From: Dendrolimus kikuchii
Lineage: Eukaryota; Arthropoda; Insecta; Lepidoptera; Lasiocampidae
Reading direction: 5' to 3'
NCBI GenBank assembly: GCA_019925095.2
Contig: CM034408.1
Span: 2,170,001 to 2,234,000 of the forward strand
DNA length: 64,000 nt
Of the stretch, positions 43,954 through 54,464 are shown one piece after another. Under the pieces are notes generated by a model, which saw only the letters and a list, made by a program, of their open reading frames with translations, was not told where the DNA came from and did not search any database. A program made the translations under genes and the position numbers. Every line of letters begins with the position of its first letter. The stretch's first letter is position 1.

Positions 43954-44494
43954 TGTTACGAGTTTGCGGGACTCGAATTAAAATTTCGTTAGAATTATTA
44001 TAGTTTATTAGAACTATACAAACACGTAACACACAGGTACAAATATAACCGAACGCAACAAATCCAAACGTAATGCAGAAGGTCGTAATTCAATAAAACG
44101 CGAAAAGTCCGTCACTATTAGATTCCCGAATGTACACACATCACGCCTAGATCGTAGTTGTAACTCAACTGACCCCCTCTCTCAATCAGGCCATCGTTTT
44201 ATACTTCACAAATGTAAATGTGCCCGCCCGGCAAGGTCGACATAATTTCCTAAAATTAACTTGTACTTATAATCCGCAACACATGGCTAATAATGCTCCT
44301 GAGAGGCCGTAAATGAGTACAATAAGACAATAGGCTGCTCTCCATAATAACTTGAAACATATGCCAATAAATAAGTGAACAAAAGAAGACGATCATAAAA
44401 GGATTACAATTAGTTCAAATGCCGACAGATAATAAAATGTGCTTTTACAGATCTGTACTTGGGATTTATCTTTGTCGGAGCCTAAATTGTAACA
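43954..44494 (-). mobile_element. Solo LTR, reversed
   Basis: The 541-bp unit has borders TGTTACGAG...AATTGTAACA, with inverted tips tgttac/gtaaca and AT-only flanks (atatat on both sides). On the - strand it has a TATA box (tataaaacgatgg near 44205), an initiator-like gtcagttgagttac and an AATAAA-containing ctaataaactataa, the standard order of an LTR. No internal domain is present. Confidence 0.7.
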
Positions 44495-44636
44495 ATATAT
44501 ATATACGCAAAGTTAAGTTGTTGTTAAGTGCTTAAGGCTAAACAAAACAACAAATGAAAGAAAAAGAAATGTTTATATAGAGTTATTTAAAATGGAAGTT
44601 ATACAAGAGATTTACAAAAGCCAAAGTTTAATTAAG

Positions 44637-44745
44637 TCTAAACAGGCCCTAACTCAGCAAATGCTAGTTGATAACAACCCAGACCAGCGGTCTTCAATTA
44701 GTGCCATGCATTAACGTCACCTTCACAGAAGAAAAAAGTACTAAT
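44637..44745 (+). repeat. 110-bp repeat (inverted partner at 38401-38515)
   Basis: taaacaggccctaactcagc, aaatgctagttgataacaac and gtcaccttcacagaag mirror the partner. Confidence 0.6.
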
Positions 44746-45484
44746 AAGCAATTAAATATTTATTATACCTGAGTAAATTCTAGAGACGAATATTAATTAT
44801 AGTGGGAATAACAACAAACAAGAAATTGACAAAAGATATTTTATATCTGAACAATAAATAAGTAAATAATATGTTATGAAATGATTATCGAATTGTGATA
44901 AATAAAAATATGTACGTCACACATACTCAAACCAACGCGCACTACCATCGCATTGCATTACACGCACACTTCACAAACAAACCAAGACACATAAAGAGCC
45001 TAAAAATTAATAACCCAGGCACAGAAAAGAAAAAAACAACAAACATGGCACTAGATAGGACCTATATATATAAGTATAGATATAAGGCCCACTCTGCACA
45101 CGCACTTCCTCACAACACCAGCATGTAACAGATGCACTCTACATTAGTATAAGTTTAGTATTAAAAATAGGATAAATTAATATAATAAGTTAATCTTAAG
45201 GTACACCATAACATATAAATCACTAAATTAATGTCACATACTAACAAAAATAAACAACAAGCGTGTAAGGACTCTAAAATTTTTCATAGAAATTAAGTAG
45301 TAAAAAAGGTACGGAACTCGAGTCCGTAGATATGTTAAATATATAAAAATATGTACGTCACGTAGAAAAGTCAATTAAATTAAATAAAACACATATTAAA
45401 ACGCTTCAAACTCATACATCAAAACTGTCAGAGAGGCCAAATTCACATTTAAAAATTTACTCAGAAAACACTATTACACGTGTT
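44746..45484. other. No gene seen
   Basis: AT-rich; repeated ataaaaatatgtacgtcac at 44902 and 45345 suggests a small local duplication. Confidence 0.4.
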
Positions 45485-45604
45485 ATCTGGAAGAGATCGC
45501 TTCTTAGCGATAAGACCGCCCATTGTGCACATTTAGAATATTTTTAGGTTATAAGATTTTCTGTAATGGTGTACAATAAAGTGTTATCTATCTATCTATC
45601 TACT
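45485..45604 (+). repeat. LINE-type tail ending in (TATC)n, copy 2 of 4
   Basis: tggaagagatcgcttcttag, cgataagaccgcccattgtg, acaataaagtgttatcta then (TATC)n. Confidence 0.7.
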
Positions 45605-45700
45605 ATTTGTCCACAAATAGCTAAGTCTGATTAACACAATATAATCATGCTTATACATCTATTATAATGACTTATGTATTTTGAAATATATTATTGTACT

Positions 45701-45992
45701 AGCAGCCCCAGCAGGCGTTGTCCTGTTCTGAAAAAATAAAAATCTAGGACCCGATCCCAGCGCCACCTACCGGTTCCAATTGTGGATTTAAACCATCCCA
45801 CTCAAACACACAAAAACATAATCAGTAAAATCGCTCCAGGTGATTAGAACACGATCTCAGCGCCACCTATCGGCTCCAACGGGATAAAAGTAACCTATGT
45901 CCGTCCCCTGGTTCTAAGCTACCTCCCCACCAATTTTCCGCCAAATCGGTACAGCCATTCTTGAGTTATAAATAGTGTAACTAATACGACTT

Positions 45993-46048
<56 letters not shown>

Positions 46049-46390
46049 TAGCGGCCCCGGCAGACGTTGCCCTGCCTTTAAAAAATAAAATTCTAGAACC
46101 CGATCCCAGAGCCACGTACCGGTTCTAATTGCGAATCTAAACCATCCGGGTACCTACTCAAACACACAAAAACAAAATCATCAAAATCGCTCCAGGTGAT
46201 TGGGAGGATTCCAAAACCCGACCTCAGCGCCACCTACCGGTTCTAATTGTGAATCTAAACCATCTGGGAACCCACTCATCTCTACTCCGTGATGTTTGTT
46301 GGATGAGAGGTGACAACGATAGACATCTAGCGGGGATAACTGATCGATTGATGTAATCGATCGACTATGTATATATATGTATGTATTTTC
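45701..46390 (-). mobile_element. Helitron-like repeats split by (TA)n
   Basis: Two units start (reading +) with actagcagccccagcagg and actagcggccccggcaga, the complement of a ...CTGCTAGT terminus, and share acccgatcccagcgcc and caaacacacaaaaac. The TA microsatellite at 45999-46047 lies between them. The right part (46300-46390) resembles 58240-58320 reversed. Confidence 0.55.
45999..46047. repeat. (TA)n microsatellite
   Basis: About 24 TA units between the two Helitron-like pieces. Confidence 0.95.
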
Positions 46391-46469
46391 ATTTCTTAAT
46401 TAGTTTGAGTATGTATCTATTGCCTTTTTCCTGCACCACGTACATCGCCTGATTCAAATTTCTTTAATT

Positions 46470-46640
46470 TAGGTTGCTTGGAAGAGATCGCTTTGAGCGA
46501 CAAGGCCGCCTATAGAATATATTGTAAATATGATCTGTCTTTTGTAATTGTATATTTTGTTGTGCAATAAAGTGCTCCCCCCTCTCTCTCTCTTGCCCCC
46601 CCCCCCCCCTCTCCCTCTCTGTCTGTCTCTCTCTAATAGG
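46470..46640 (+). repeat. LINE-type tail, copy 3 of 4, followed by pyrimidine tract
   Basis: ttggaagagatcgctttgag, cgacaaggccgcctatagaa and gcaataaagtgctccccc are followed by CT-rich simple sequence (46575-46635), here in place of a tetranucleotide array. Confidence 0.65.
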
Positions 46641-46829
46641 CGGTTTTATTCAATGCGAGATCTGCTTGCTTCCTTTTTCGTGTACGTACAGAAAAGCTTT
46701 AAGTTTAATTTTAAAAACATATACACTTGGAACGGTTCTTATAGGCGGCGGAATATTGTTCCAGCACTTGAAAGCAGATAGGATAGTTATTTATTGTAAG
46801 AAGGGGGTAAAAGATGTCGCGGAGGTTTT

Positions 46830-47143
46830 TTTTATTTTTTTATTGCAGGAGTTCAGCAGACAGGCGGACGGCCCACTGGACGGAAAGCAGTTACCATCGC
46901 CTATGGACATTTGCAACACCAAAGTTGCTACAAATGCGCTGCTCTCTTAAGTGAGTCTGGAACCTGGTCTCTAATGCCGGAACACAACTCAAGGTTGTTA
47001 TAGCGACATACTTCAGACCAGGGGTGGTAGCCATCCAGTCGGCCAAATGCCTTACCACCTGGCTGTGGGTTGTTAAGTCCCCTCTTAAGACAGGCCGCCC
47101 GGCCACAGGAAATTGTATTCTTTCTCCGTTCCTGCACGGATAA
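46830..47143 (-). mobile_element. SINE-B copy, full length
   Basis: ttttattgcaggagttcagc at the left, gttcctgcacggataaaa at the right. All family blocks are present. Confidence 0.88.
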
Positions 47144-47342
47144 AACGGTTTTGAAGGAACTCATTGCACATACTTGATTTATGTGTTTCACTACACATAT
47201 TATCTATCTACACACAAATAAAATTGAAGTCTCTGTTTGTAATGTCAAAATAATAGCTTTTCACTAAATGCATATGACAGTTTACACGGTGCTTATATCA
47301 AAAAATCTATTTTTAATTTTTTCTGGATGTCTGTCAGTCTGC

Positions 47343-47575
47343 TTTTTTTTTATTGCAGGAGATCAGCAGACAGGCAGACGGCCCACTTGATGGAAAGCGG
47401 TTACCATCGCCTATGGACATTTGCAACACCAAAGTTGCTACAAATGCGCTGCTGCTCTCTTTAAGGGAGACTGGAACCTGGTCACTAATGCCGGAACACA
47501 ACTCAAGGTTGTTATGGCGACATACTGTAGACCAGGGGTGGTAGCCATCCAGTCGGACATATACCACTTGGCAAA
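47343..47575 (-). mobile_element. SINE-B copy, truncated
   Basis: T run, attgcaggagatcagcag and the family body to gtagccatccagtcgg. The 5' quarter is missing. Part of a tctgtct-type repeat is seen on both sides, but the TSD is not exact. Confidence 0.82.
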
Positions 47576-47683
47576 TCTGTCTGGATGTTCCGGCTAATAT
47601 ATGAAACAGCAGGACCAATTTTGACAGGACTGTCACTGGCAAATAGCTGATGTTACAAGGAGTAACTTAGGCTAGATACTTTT

Positions 47684-48247
47684 CTCGCTTCGTAGCATGG
47701 TCGAAGCGATGCTCCAGGGTCAACATTCCTGGCTTGCGGTCTCCTCCTTCTGCGAATCCGTCATGTCGCAGAAGGAGGCCGCAGAAAGAGCGAGGGAGGA
47801 GGACGCGTACGCGGACCCCGTCCGCAGGAGGCGGACCGGCGGTCGCAGGCGCCGCTACGCGCATCTTTTCCTCCCATAGTTACCGTCACAGGGGGCCGCT
47901 GTCACGGGGGTGACAGCGGACTTCCCCCCCTGCTGTACGAAGTGGGTCACTCTGCTCCCCGGGGTGGCCCAGTTACAGAGCGTAGGGGCGTCATGGTGCA
48001 GTTACTCTGTACGAGATCCCATGACGCCCCGTAAAAGCGCTATCAATGGGGCGCAGGTTTAGGTTTAGTGGGTAGTTTGGCGGCTGTTTCTCGCGACAAC
48101 TTCGTTTTAGAAGCCAGCGTGGAGGACCGGTCGCTGAGAGTCCCACACACCCTCGATGCAGGCCTTATGCCTGCATTTTGGCCCTTCCCCCGAAGGACCC
48201 GAGGATGGTGTCCAAAGACATTCCCCCTGCGTTATCAAAAAAAAAAA
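47684..48247 (+). mobile_element. R1-like LINE 3' end
   Basis: TSD ggctagatactttt (47670-47683 and 48248-48261) and an A tail. The frame 47697-47879 encodes the ORF2 C-terminus with WLAVSSFCESVMSQKEAAER and an Arg-rich end, followed by a GC-rich 3' UTR. It is the same family as 6878-8097 but a different sub-lineage. Confidence 0.9.
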
Positions 48248-48444
48248 GGCTAGATACTTTTGTTTTATTTAGGGATCCGCGAAAATAATCCACGCGGATG
48301 AAGTCGCGGGCATAGCTAGTATTTATATGCAAATGTTCATGATAATGGTATCAGTCTCAAATTCGATTGAACGCAACAAACAAACAGTCAAATAAACTCA
48401 GTTTTACGTTAACAGTATAATATGTATGAATCAGTTGAGTATAA

Positions 48445-48540
48445 GTTATGAATGTCAAAGAAGCAAGTGAGGTGTGTAAGAACAAGCCTGAATGGCGCTC
48501 TGTTGTTCGTGCCTACCCCGCGAGGGGTAGTTACGTATGT
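48445..48540 (+). mobile_element. RTE-T tail, 96 bp, with damaged end
   Basis: TSD agtataa (48438-48444 and 48541-48547). The tail reads tgcctaccccgcgaggggta and gttacgtatgt; part of the usual end is deleted. Confidence 0.75.
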
Positions 48541-48547
48541 AGTATAA

Positions 48548-48879
48548 CATGTATATTGGATTTTGAATGATTATCTAAAATTGCATTTTTAACATGGAAT
48601 ATCACTGGCCAAGCAGGTTTCTCGTGTAATTATTCATCAAAAAAACATAAAACCGTGAATTTTGTACATAAAATATGTAAATCACCGATTTAAACACAAC
48701 GTAACAACAATATTAAATTACTACAGCCATTCAACTGACTGTTTGGATACAAATAACTTACTTATAAAGTCATACGAGCTAAAATAAAATCAATTTATCC
48801 GTGTACGAACGGAGAAAGAATATTTATTCAAAATTTATTTTTTCCATTTGATATAATAATAATAAAAAATAAAACAACA
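48548..48879. other. No gene seen
   Basis: AT-rich intron sequence. Confidence 0.4.
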
Positions 48880-48916
48880 GCCCTTAAATGTCCCACTGCT
48901 GGGCTCGGGCCTCCCA

Positions 48917-49192
48917 CTTTTTTTTTTTTTAAGTTTAAGGCTTGGCAACGAGGCCTTTAAGCCAGACGCCGCTGTATTGTAGGCTACAATCGACGTCATT
49001 TAACGCAGTTCTTGTGAAAACTTGAAAGGCCACATTTGGCTATATAGTTCACATTTCTCGCAAAAACACATAATTACTACTCAAAAACTATCAATATCCT
49101 ACAACTATTGTTCATTTTAGAGAGATTTTACACATTTTTAGAAAATAAAACTGCATAACACAACGTCTCCTTTCAGTTCCCGCCAAAATCTC
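48917..49192 (-). mobile_element. SINE-A, copy 6, nested
   Basis: TSD ctcgggcctccca (48904-48916 and 49193-49205). It has a T run of 15 and the 5' end ttcccgccaaaatct. Confidence 0.92.
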
Positions 49193-49222
49193 CTCGGGCC
49201 TCCCAATATAGGAGGAACAGAC

Positions 49223-49890
49223 TAGGGATGTTAAAAAAGAATCGATTTTTTATTATCGATTTTTAAAGTAATGTTAATTGATTTTTATTAATCGATTATA
49301 TAAATTACGCGTTTAAATCGATTTTCAGAAACAGCTCATATCTATGCGACGGATGAAAAAAACATGGTTTTATATTTCAGTTTTTGAGATCATAACGTAG
49401 TTGTTCGGGATTTTTAATGATCCTTTTAAGTATTTTATTTTAATACTAGTCAAATGTAAAATAGTACTGGAGATTTATGGCAATTTTTTTAAATTTAATT
49501 TATATTTTAGTTTTTAAGACAATAAGTTTGTCATTTTGTTGGGATGCTCATCATTTCATTTTTATTATAATAAATAAAACGTTTAATAGTACTAAAATTT
49601 ATATAAATAATGCTATTTGGTTTCCCAATTCCTTACCTTGAAATTTTAAAGGAACATTGCCTTTGATTTTTAGTTTTGAATTGGTTATTTTTTTATTCAT
49701 ATAATTTTATTTGATTTTTAATCTGATAAATTGTTAATATGAATCTCTTAGGTTTATTATTGGAATATGAAAAGCATGTACTTTTAAATGATACAAAAAA
49801 ATAGTTTTTTTCACAGAAATCGATTAATTTTGAATAAAGAAAAATCGATTTTTATTTAATTGATTCTTTTACATTAATCTCACATCCCTA
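49223..49890. mobile_element. hAT-like non-autonomous element, nested
   Basis: Eight-base TSD gaacagac (49215-49222 and 49891-49898), as expected for hAT elements. The termini are tagggatgttaaaaaagaat and, inverted, tagggatgtgagattaatgt. Both arms contain aatcgatttttt-type blocks. No transposase frame. Confidence 0.82.
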
Positions 49891-50128
49891 GAACAGACAG
49901 TATACCCGCCACGCTTGTCCAAGGTGGCTTGGCAGGTTTGACACGTCGGTTATCTTGATGTGCAGGTTGCATCACGATGTTTTTCTACACCGTTGTTAGC
50001 ACGTGGTAATTGTAACAATATGCACATTATGTCCGAAAACAGCCTAAGTGGTGCATGCGTCCGGCCAGCATTGGAACCCGCGCTCTTTGAGCCTGGGACG
50101 CATGCGCTAGCCATTCCGCTACCACGGG

Positions 50129-50457
50129 AAAAAAGTAGTATAGTAACTTAGTATTCTTCTACCTTATATAGGCTGTACTTAGACGCATAGAACTAGTATT
50201 TTATGTGAAAAACAACTGTGACATATAAAGATGAACAGACTGATTTACGGTTGTGACAATTTCATAAGGGGCCGCGTTTTTGCCACTATGGCTACGGAAT
50301 TGCAATCACGCACTTAAATATAAACCTACGTTCATGATATTTAAAATTAGGGTAAACTGTACCACTGTTGGCACTCCACAATGATTGGCAACCAATTCAA
50401 GATATTAAGAAATGTTAATATTTTTTATTTTGTAGCCATACTAATATTATTATATTT
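50129..50457. other. No gene seen
   Basis: AT-rich intron sequence. Confidence 0.4.
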
Positions 50458-50768
50458 TATCCGTGCAGGGACGGAGAAAGAATACAATTTCCTGCGGCCG
50501 GGCGGCCTGTCGTAAGAGGCGACTGAACAACCCACAGCCAGGTGGTAGGGCACTTGCCCGACTGGATGGCTACCACCCCTGGTCTAGAGCATGCCGCCAT
50601 AACAACTTTGAGTTGTGTTCCGGCATTAGTGACCAGGTTCCAGTGATCCTTAAGAGAGCAGCAGCGCATTTGTAGCACCTTTGGTGTTGCAAATGTCCAT
50701 AGGCGATGGTAAGCGCTTTCCATTAAGTGGGACGTCTGCCTGTCTGCTGAACTCCTGCAATAAAAAAT
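50458..50768 (+). mobile_element. SINE-B copy, full length
   Basis: It starts atccgtgcagggacggag and ends tgaactcctgcaataaaaaa. Confidence 0.9.
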
Positions 50769-50932
50769 AAAAAAAATTGTTACTATTGCTATAGAGCTAC
50801 AAAACAAAAAAAAACTTATTAAAATTTCTTAGATAATGTTTTGAATAAAATAATAGGGTGCCAATCATTGTACTAGGGTGTCAAAAATGATATAGTTTAC
50901 CCTACTTTTCATCCCGGAATAAATTTAAAATT

Positions 50933-51355
50933 ACATACAAACATAACTTCACGCCAGTTCCCTTGCGGGGTATGCACGAACAACAGAGCGCCATTTAGGC
51001 TTATTCTTACACACCTCACTTGCTTCTTTGACATTCATAACTCTTGTCATGCACGCTCGTCTGTTCTTAAGACTCCTGACATCACCTTCTGCTAGTACAC
51101 GATCAATTTCATCATGGAAGGTGTGTCGTGGCCTTCCACGACTTATGCATCCATCCACTTTTGCATTGTATATCTGTTTAGTCATTTTTTCATCATGCAT
51201 TTTTTCCACATGCCGAAACCACCGGAGCATTCCTTACCTTACCTTCACCCCGACTCTCTTTCAGACCAACTCTCTTTCTTACTTCGGTATTACGAACGCG
51301 GTCCGCGAGCGTCACTCCGCAGTTTTTGCGCAGTGCTCGCATCTCGACCGCGTTT
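50933..51355 (-). mobile_element. RTE-T LINE 3' fragment
   Basis: TSD aaatttaaaatt (50921-50932 and 51356-51367). The - strand frame 51230-50949 encodes MLRWFRHVEKMHDEKMTKQI and GRPRHTFHDEIDRVLAEGD. Confidence 0.92.
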
Positions 51356-51367
51356 AAATTTAAAATT

Positions 51368-52166
51368 TATCCCAGAATTACTCCAAAATTTATGTGAAAG
51401 GAGTTGCATGTAAAACTAGTTTATTATATATAAATCAATACAATATAGCAAAGTATGAAGTATATTAAAAATTGGACGTAATACGTGAACGTCATTTCCA
51501 CCATTAGTACTTATGTACAAATGATGACCACGTGAAAATTACCATATAATTTATTTCCCATAATAATAGCAATTATGCTTATATACAACATGACAGCTAT
51601 TTGTTAAGTACATATTTGTAATGTACAATTGTATATATGAGATACTGACATTATATAAATAGGACTATATAAGTCGTGCGCAGAAGGACCGGAAAAATAC
51701 TTGCAGTTATATTTTTACCAATGAACGAAAGTTCAGGTGCAAATGGTGCAACTTTAAATGATTTCGGGATGCATTAGGTAATTACAGGTTGAGAAGTAGC
51801 AACTGCGTAAATGCTGTTGTTTCATTTACCTTTATGACACGATTTGGTGTGTGGAATAGAGAGGGATATACTGTTGACGTTTCGAAAATACGATGGTTAT
51901 CTGCCAAATGACCGTATTTCGATTATTATCAGTGATGGGAGAATCATATTATATTATCGATGAGATTGAGAAGAGCCCGGCGTCGGCCATAACATAGGCG
52001 CAGGGTCTTTGAGTGCGCCGGCGCCGTGAGCGATGGATGTTCTTTGAAGGCGTCGTGAGTGGCATTTGCCGCCCCCTAAGACCCTGTGCCCGTGTGTGCT
52101 GCATACCCTGCACCATAGACTAAGCCGTCACTGGGTGTTTAGATATTTTACAAAGTTGTTTTAGCT
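51368..52166. other. No gene seen; GC-rich patch at 51965-52120
   Basis: The patch has inverted pieces gcgcagggtctttg and ctaagaccctgtgcc, suggesting a foldback or decayed LINE. The rest is AT-rich. Confidence 0.4.
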
Positions 52167-52592
52167 AGAGAGTTGGTCTGAAAGAGAGTGTCGGGGTGAA
52201 GGTAAGGAAAGGAATGCTCCGGTAGTTCGGGCCTGTGGAAAGAATGACAAAACAGATATACAATACAAAGTTTCACGCCAGTTCCCTTGTGGGGTAGGCA
52301 CGAATAACAGAGCGCCATTTAGGCTTATTCTTACACACCTCACTTGCTTCTTTGACATTCATAGCTCTTTTCATGCACGCTCGTCTGTTCTTAAGGCTCC
52401 TGACATCACCTTCTGCTAGTACACGATCAATTTGATCATGGAAGGTGTGTCGTGGCCTTCCACGACTTCTGCATCTATCCACTTTTGCATTGTATATCTG
52501 TTTAGTCATTCTTTCATCATGCATTCTTTCCACATGCCCGAACCACCGGAGCATTCCTTTCCTTACCTTCACCCCGACACTCTCTTGCTTGG
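52167..52592. mobile_element. Two RTE-T pieces joined head to head
   Basis: 52167-52267 is + (gagttggtctgaaagagagt ... acagatatacaatac). 52268-52592 is - (tttcacgccagttccc ... cccgacactctcttgc). Both cover the same part of the ORF, so they came from two copies rather than one inverted insertion. Confidence 0.8.
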
Positions 52593-52827
52593 AAATAATA
52601 TGTGCTTTTAAGAAAGCGAGCTTCATCGGCTTTTAATCTTCTACAAGAATATGATCACTTTCCAATTCGCATCTGACTTTTTAAATCTTCAGTAATTCGA
52701 CAACTAGCGCAAAATGCGCGAAATATCTCTTAAACGCGTGTGGATTTGGTGTGCACGCCAACTTTCAACATATAAAAGGTCTCAGACGTGTGCGTCGGCC
52801 TAATATAGTTCTCGCTTTATTCTTTTG

Positions 52828-53062
52828 TATTGCATGAGTTCAGCAGACAGGCAGATGGCCCACCCGATGGAAAGCGATTACCATCGTCTATGGACATTTG
52901 TAACACCAAATGTGTTACCAATGTGCTCCCGCTCTCTAAAGGAGTACTGCAACCTGGCCATTAATGCCGGAACAAAACTCAAGGTTATTATGGCGGCAGA
53001 CTCTACAACAGAGGTGGTAGTCATCCAGACATGCAGACACTTTACCACCTGGCTGTGGGTTG
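52828..53062 (-). mobile_element. SINE-B copy, diverged and 5'-truncated
   Basis: tgcatgagttcagcagacag and gatggaaagcgattaccatc, running to cacctggctgtgggttgtta. The ordinary 5' end is replaced by the next repeat. Confidence 0.78.
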
Positions 53063-53205
53063 TTAGATAGATAGATAACACTTTATTGTACACCATTACA
53101 GAAAACACAGAAGATCTTATAGCCTAAAGATATTCTAAATGTGCACAATGGACGGTCTTATTGCTAAGTAGCGATCTCTTCCAGACAACCCGTTGTTTAT
53201 AATTA
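53063..53205 (-). repeat. LINE-type tail ending in (TATC)n, copy 4 of 4, reversed
   Basis: tagatagataacactttatt, gtgcacaatggacggtctta and gtagcgatctcttccagaca are the complement of the 45485-45604 copy. It directly adjoins the truncated SINE-B. Confidence 0.7.
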
Positions 53206-53326
53206 CAAAATAATATTACATCGAGCACAATTTACTTGTACTAGTCGCCTCTTACATATCTGCAGTACTCTTTTAGGATCAAGATTCTATATTATTAACT
53301 TTAATTATTAATCTGTTTTGCAACAG

Positions 53327-53911
53327 GCCTCTTCGGGCAGCGAGACAATCAACAAGGTGGCTTGACCATAACTCCAAAAAGAATAGTAAACGGGATATCC
53401 AACTTATTTAATCTTGGTAGAAACCGACAACCTGGAATCACTAATAATGTTCAAGAAAGACCTTACAACCCAGATTCGAACAATGGAGCAATAGTATTCC
53501 CAACCACAAGTCCTGATGAAACTCCGCAAGACAATTATGGTTTTGTTAACCCTAATAACAATTATAATAACCAAAATAATTTTGATAACGAATCAAATTA
53601 TCCAGATAACACTAACCAACCAGATCAAAATGGAAGCACAGATAATAATTTCCAAAATAATCAAGATGGATTTAATCAAGCGCCGGGCAATACTGACTTG
53701 AATAATGAACCCAAAAATCCAATTAATCCGACTCAAGGAACTGCTAGTAGTAGTTTTATAGAAACTGGATCCACTGAAGGACTGAAATCTGAGACCAACG
53801 ATGCTGGTTATTCAGGAAATACTGAAACTACAACTTTGCCACCTCTCACACCATCTTTTGAGTCAAGAAACAATGTCAATAATGCCAATTTTGGACCAGC
53901 AGGAATATTTG
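53327..53911 (+). CDS. Clip-domain serine protease, exon 2 (Asn-rich region)
   Basis: Acceptor ctgttttgcaacag ends at 53326 and donor TTT G|gtaaat starts at 53912. The exon begins and ends in phase 1 and is open throughout (195 codons). The product starts GLFGQRDNQQGGLTITPKR and is then dominated by Asn, Gln, Asp, Pro and Thr (NNYNNQNNFDNESNYPDNTN), with no cysteine. It probably forms a disordered spacer between the signal peptide and the clip domain. Near its start is KRIVNG, which resembles a trypsin-type activation site, although no protease domain follows it. Most clip proteases lack such an extension, so this is a lineage-specific insertion or a distinct subgroup. Confidence 0.72.
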
Positions 53912-54017
53912 GTAAATTTGATACATTTATTGCATGATCAACCACTAACTGATATTTTGGGTAATTTAACATAATTATAAGAAATGAGAACTTGTTTAAT
54001 TTTAGCATTTCATAATA

Positions 54018-54416
54018 GAATTCCACAGCAGCTCGCGGACCGCGTCCGTAATAGCGAAGTAAGAGAGAGAGAGTTGGTCTGAAAGAGAGTGTCGGGGTGA
54101 AGGTAAGGAAAGGAATGCTCCGGTGGTTCGGGCATGTGGAAAGAATGCATGATGAAAGAATGACTAAACAGATATACAATGCAAAATTGGATGAATGCAG
54201 AAGTCATGGAAGGCCACGACACACCTTCCATGATCAAATTGATCGTGTACTAGCAGAAGGTGATGTCAGGAGCCTTAAGAACAGACGAGCGCGCATGACA
54301 AGAGTTATGAATGTCAAAGAAGCAAGTGAGGTGTGTAAGAATAAGCCTAAATGGCGCTCTGTTGTTCGTGCCTACCCCGCAAGGGAACTGGCGTGAAGCT
54401 ATGTATGTATGTATGT
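54018..54416 (+). mobile_element. RTE-T LINE 3' fragment in intron 2
   Basis: TSD atttcataata (54007-54017 and 54417-54427). It lies about 100 bases after exon 2. The frame 54097-54396 is open through MLRWFGHVERMHDERM to KPKWRSVVRAYPARELA. Confidence 0.92.
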
Positions 54417-54464
54417 ATTTCATAATAAAGCACAATTTTCATACAATGCATACTATAAATATTT

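Larger units (their letters stand above)
47205..48318 (+). mobile_element. Helitron-like element with two nested insertions
   Basis: Without its insertions this is co-linear with 23430-23705. The right terminus is atgaagtcgcgggcatagCTAG|T at 48300-48318. It is broken by a SINE-B at about 47343-47575 and by an R1-like LINE end at 47684-48247. Confidence 0.65.
48880..50128 (-). mobile_element. tRNA-derived SINE region split by SINE-A and a hAT-like element
   Basis: The parts outside the insertions read tgtcccactgctgggctcgg (48889 onward), tataggaggaacagac and then 49891-50128. On the - strand the 5' end carries a tRNA-like head: gtggtagcggaatggctagc (box A) and gcgcgggttccaatgctggc (box B), then gcatgcaccacttaggctgt. 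The two inserts have their own TSDs. Confidence 0.65.

Noticed and set aside
44895..45128. 77-codon Lys/His-rich frame as a gene
   Set aside because: No splice signals, no repeat or domain signature, and composition explained by AT-rich DNA.
49970..50128. A functional tRNA gene on the - strand
   Set aside because: Box A- and box B-like segments exist, but no cloverleaf with paired acceptor stem can be drawn and the sequence recurs at 36485-36757 with a SINE body.
50463..50675. Recurrent ~70-residue frame (RKNTISCGRAACRKRRLNNPQ...) in several places
   Set aside because: It is always inside SINE-B and is broken in other copies. Its conservation reflects the SINE, not a protein.
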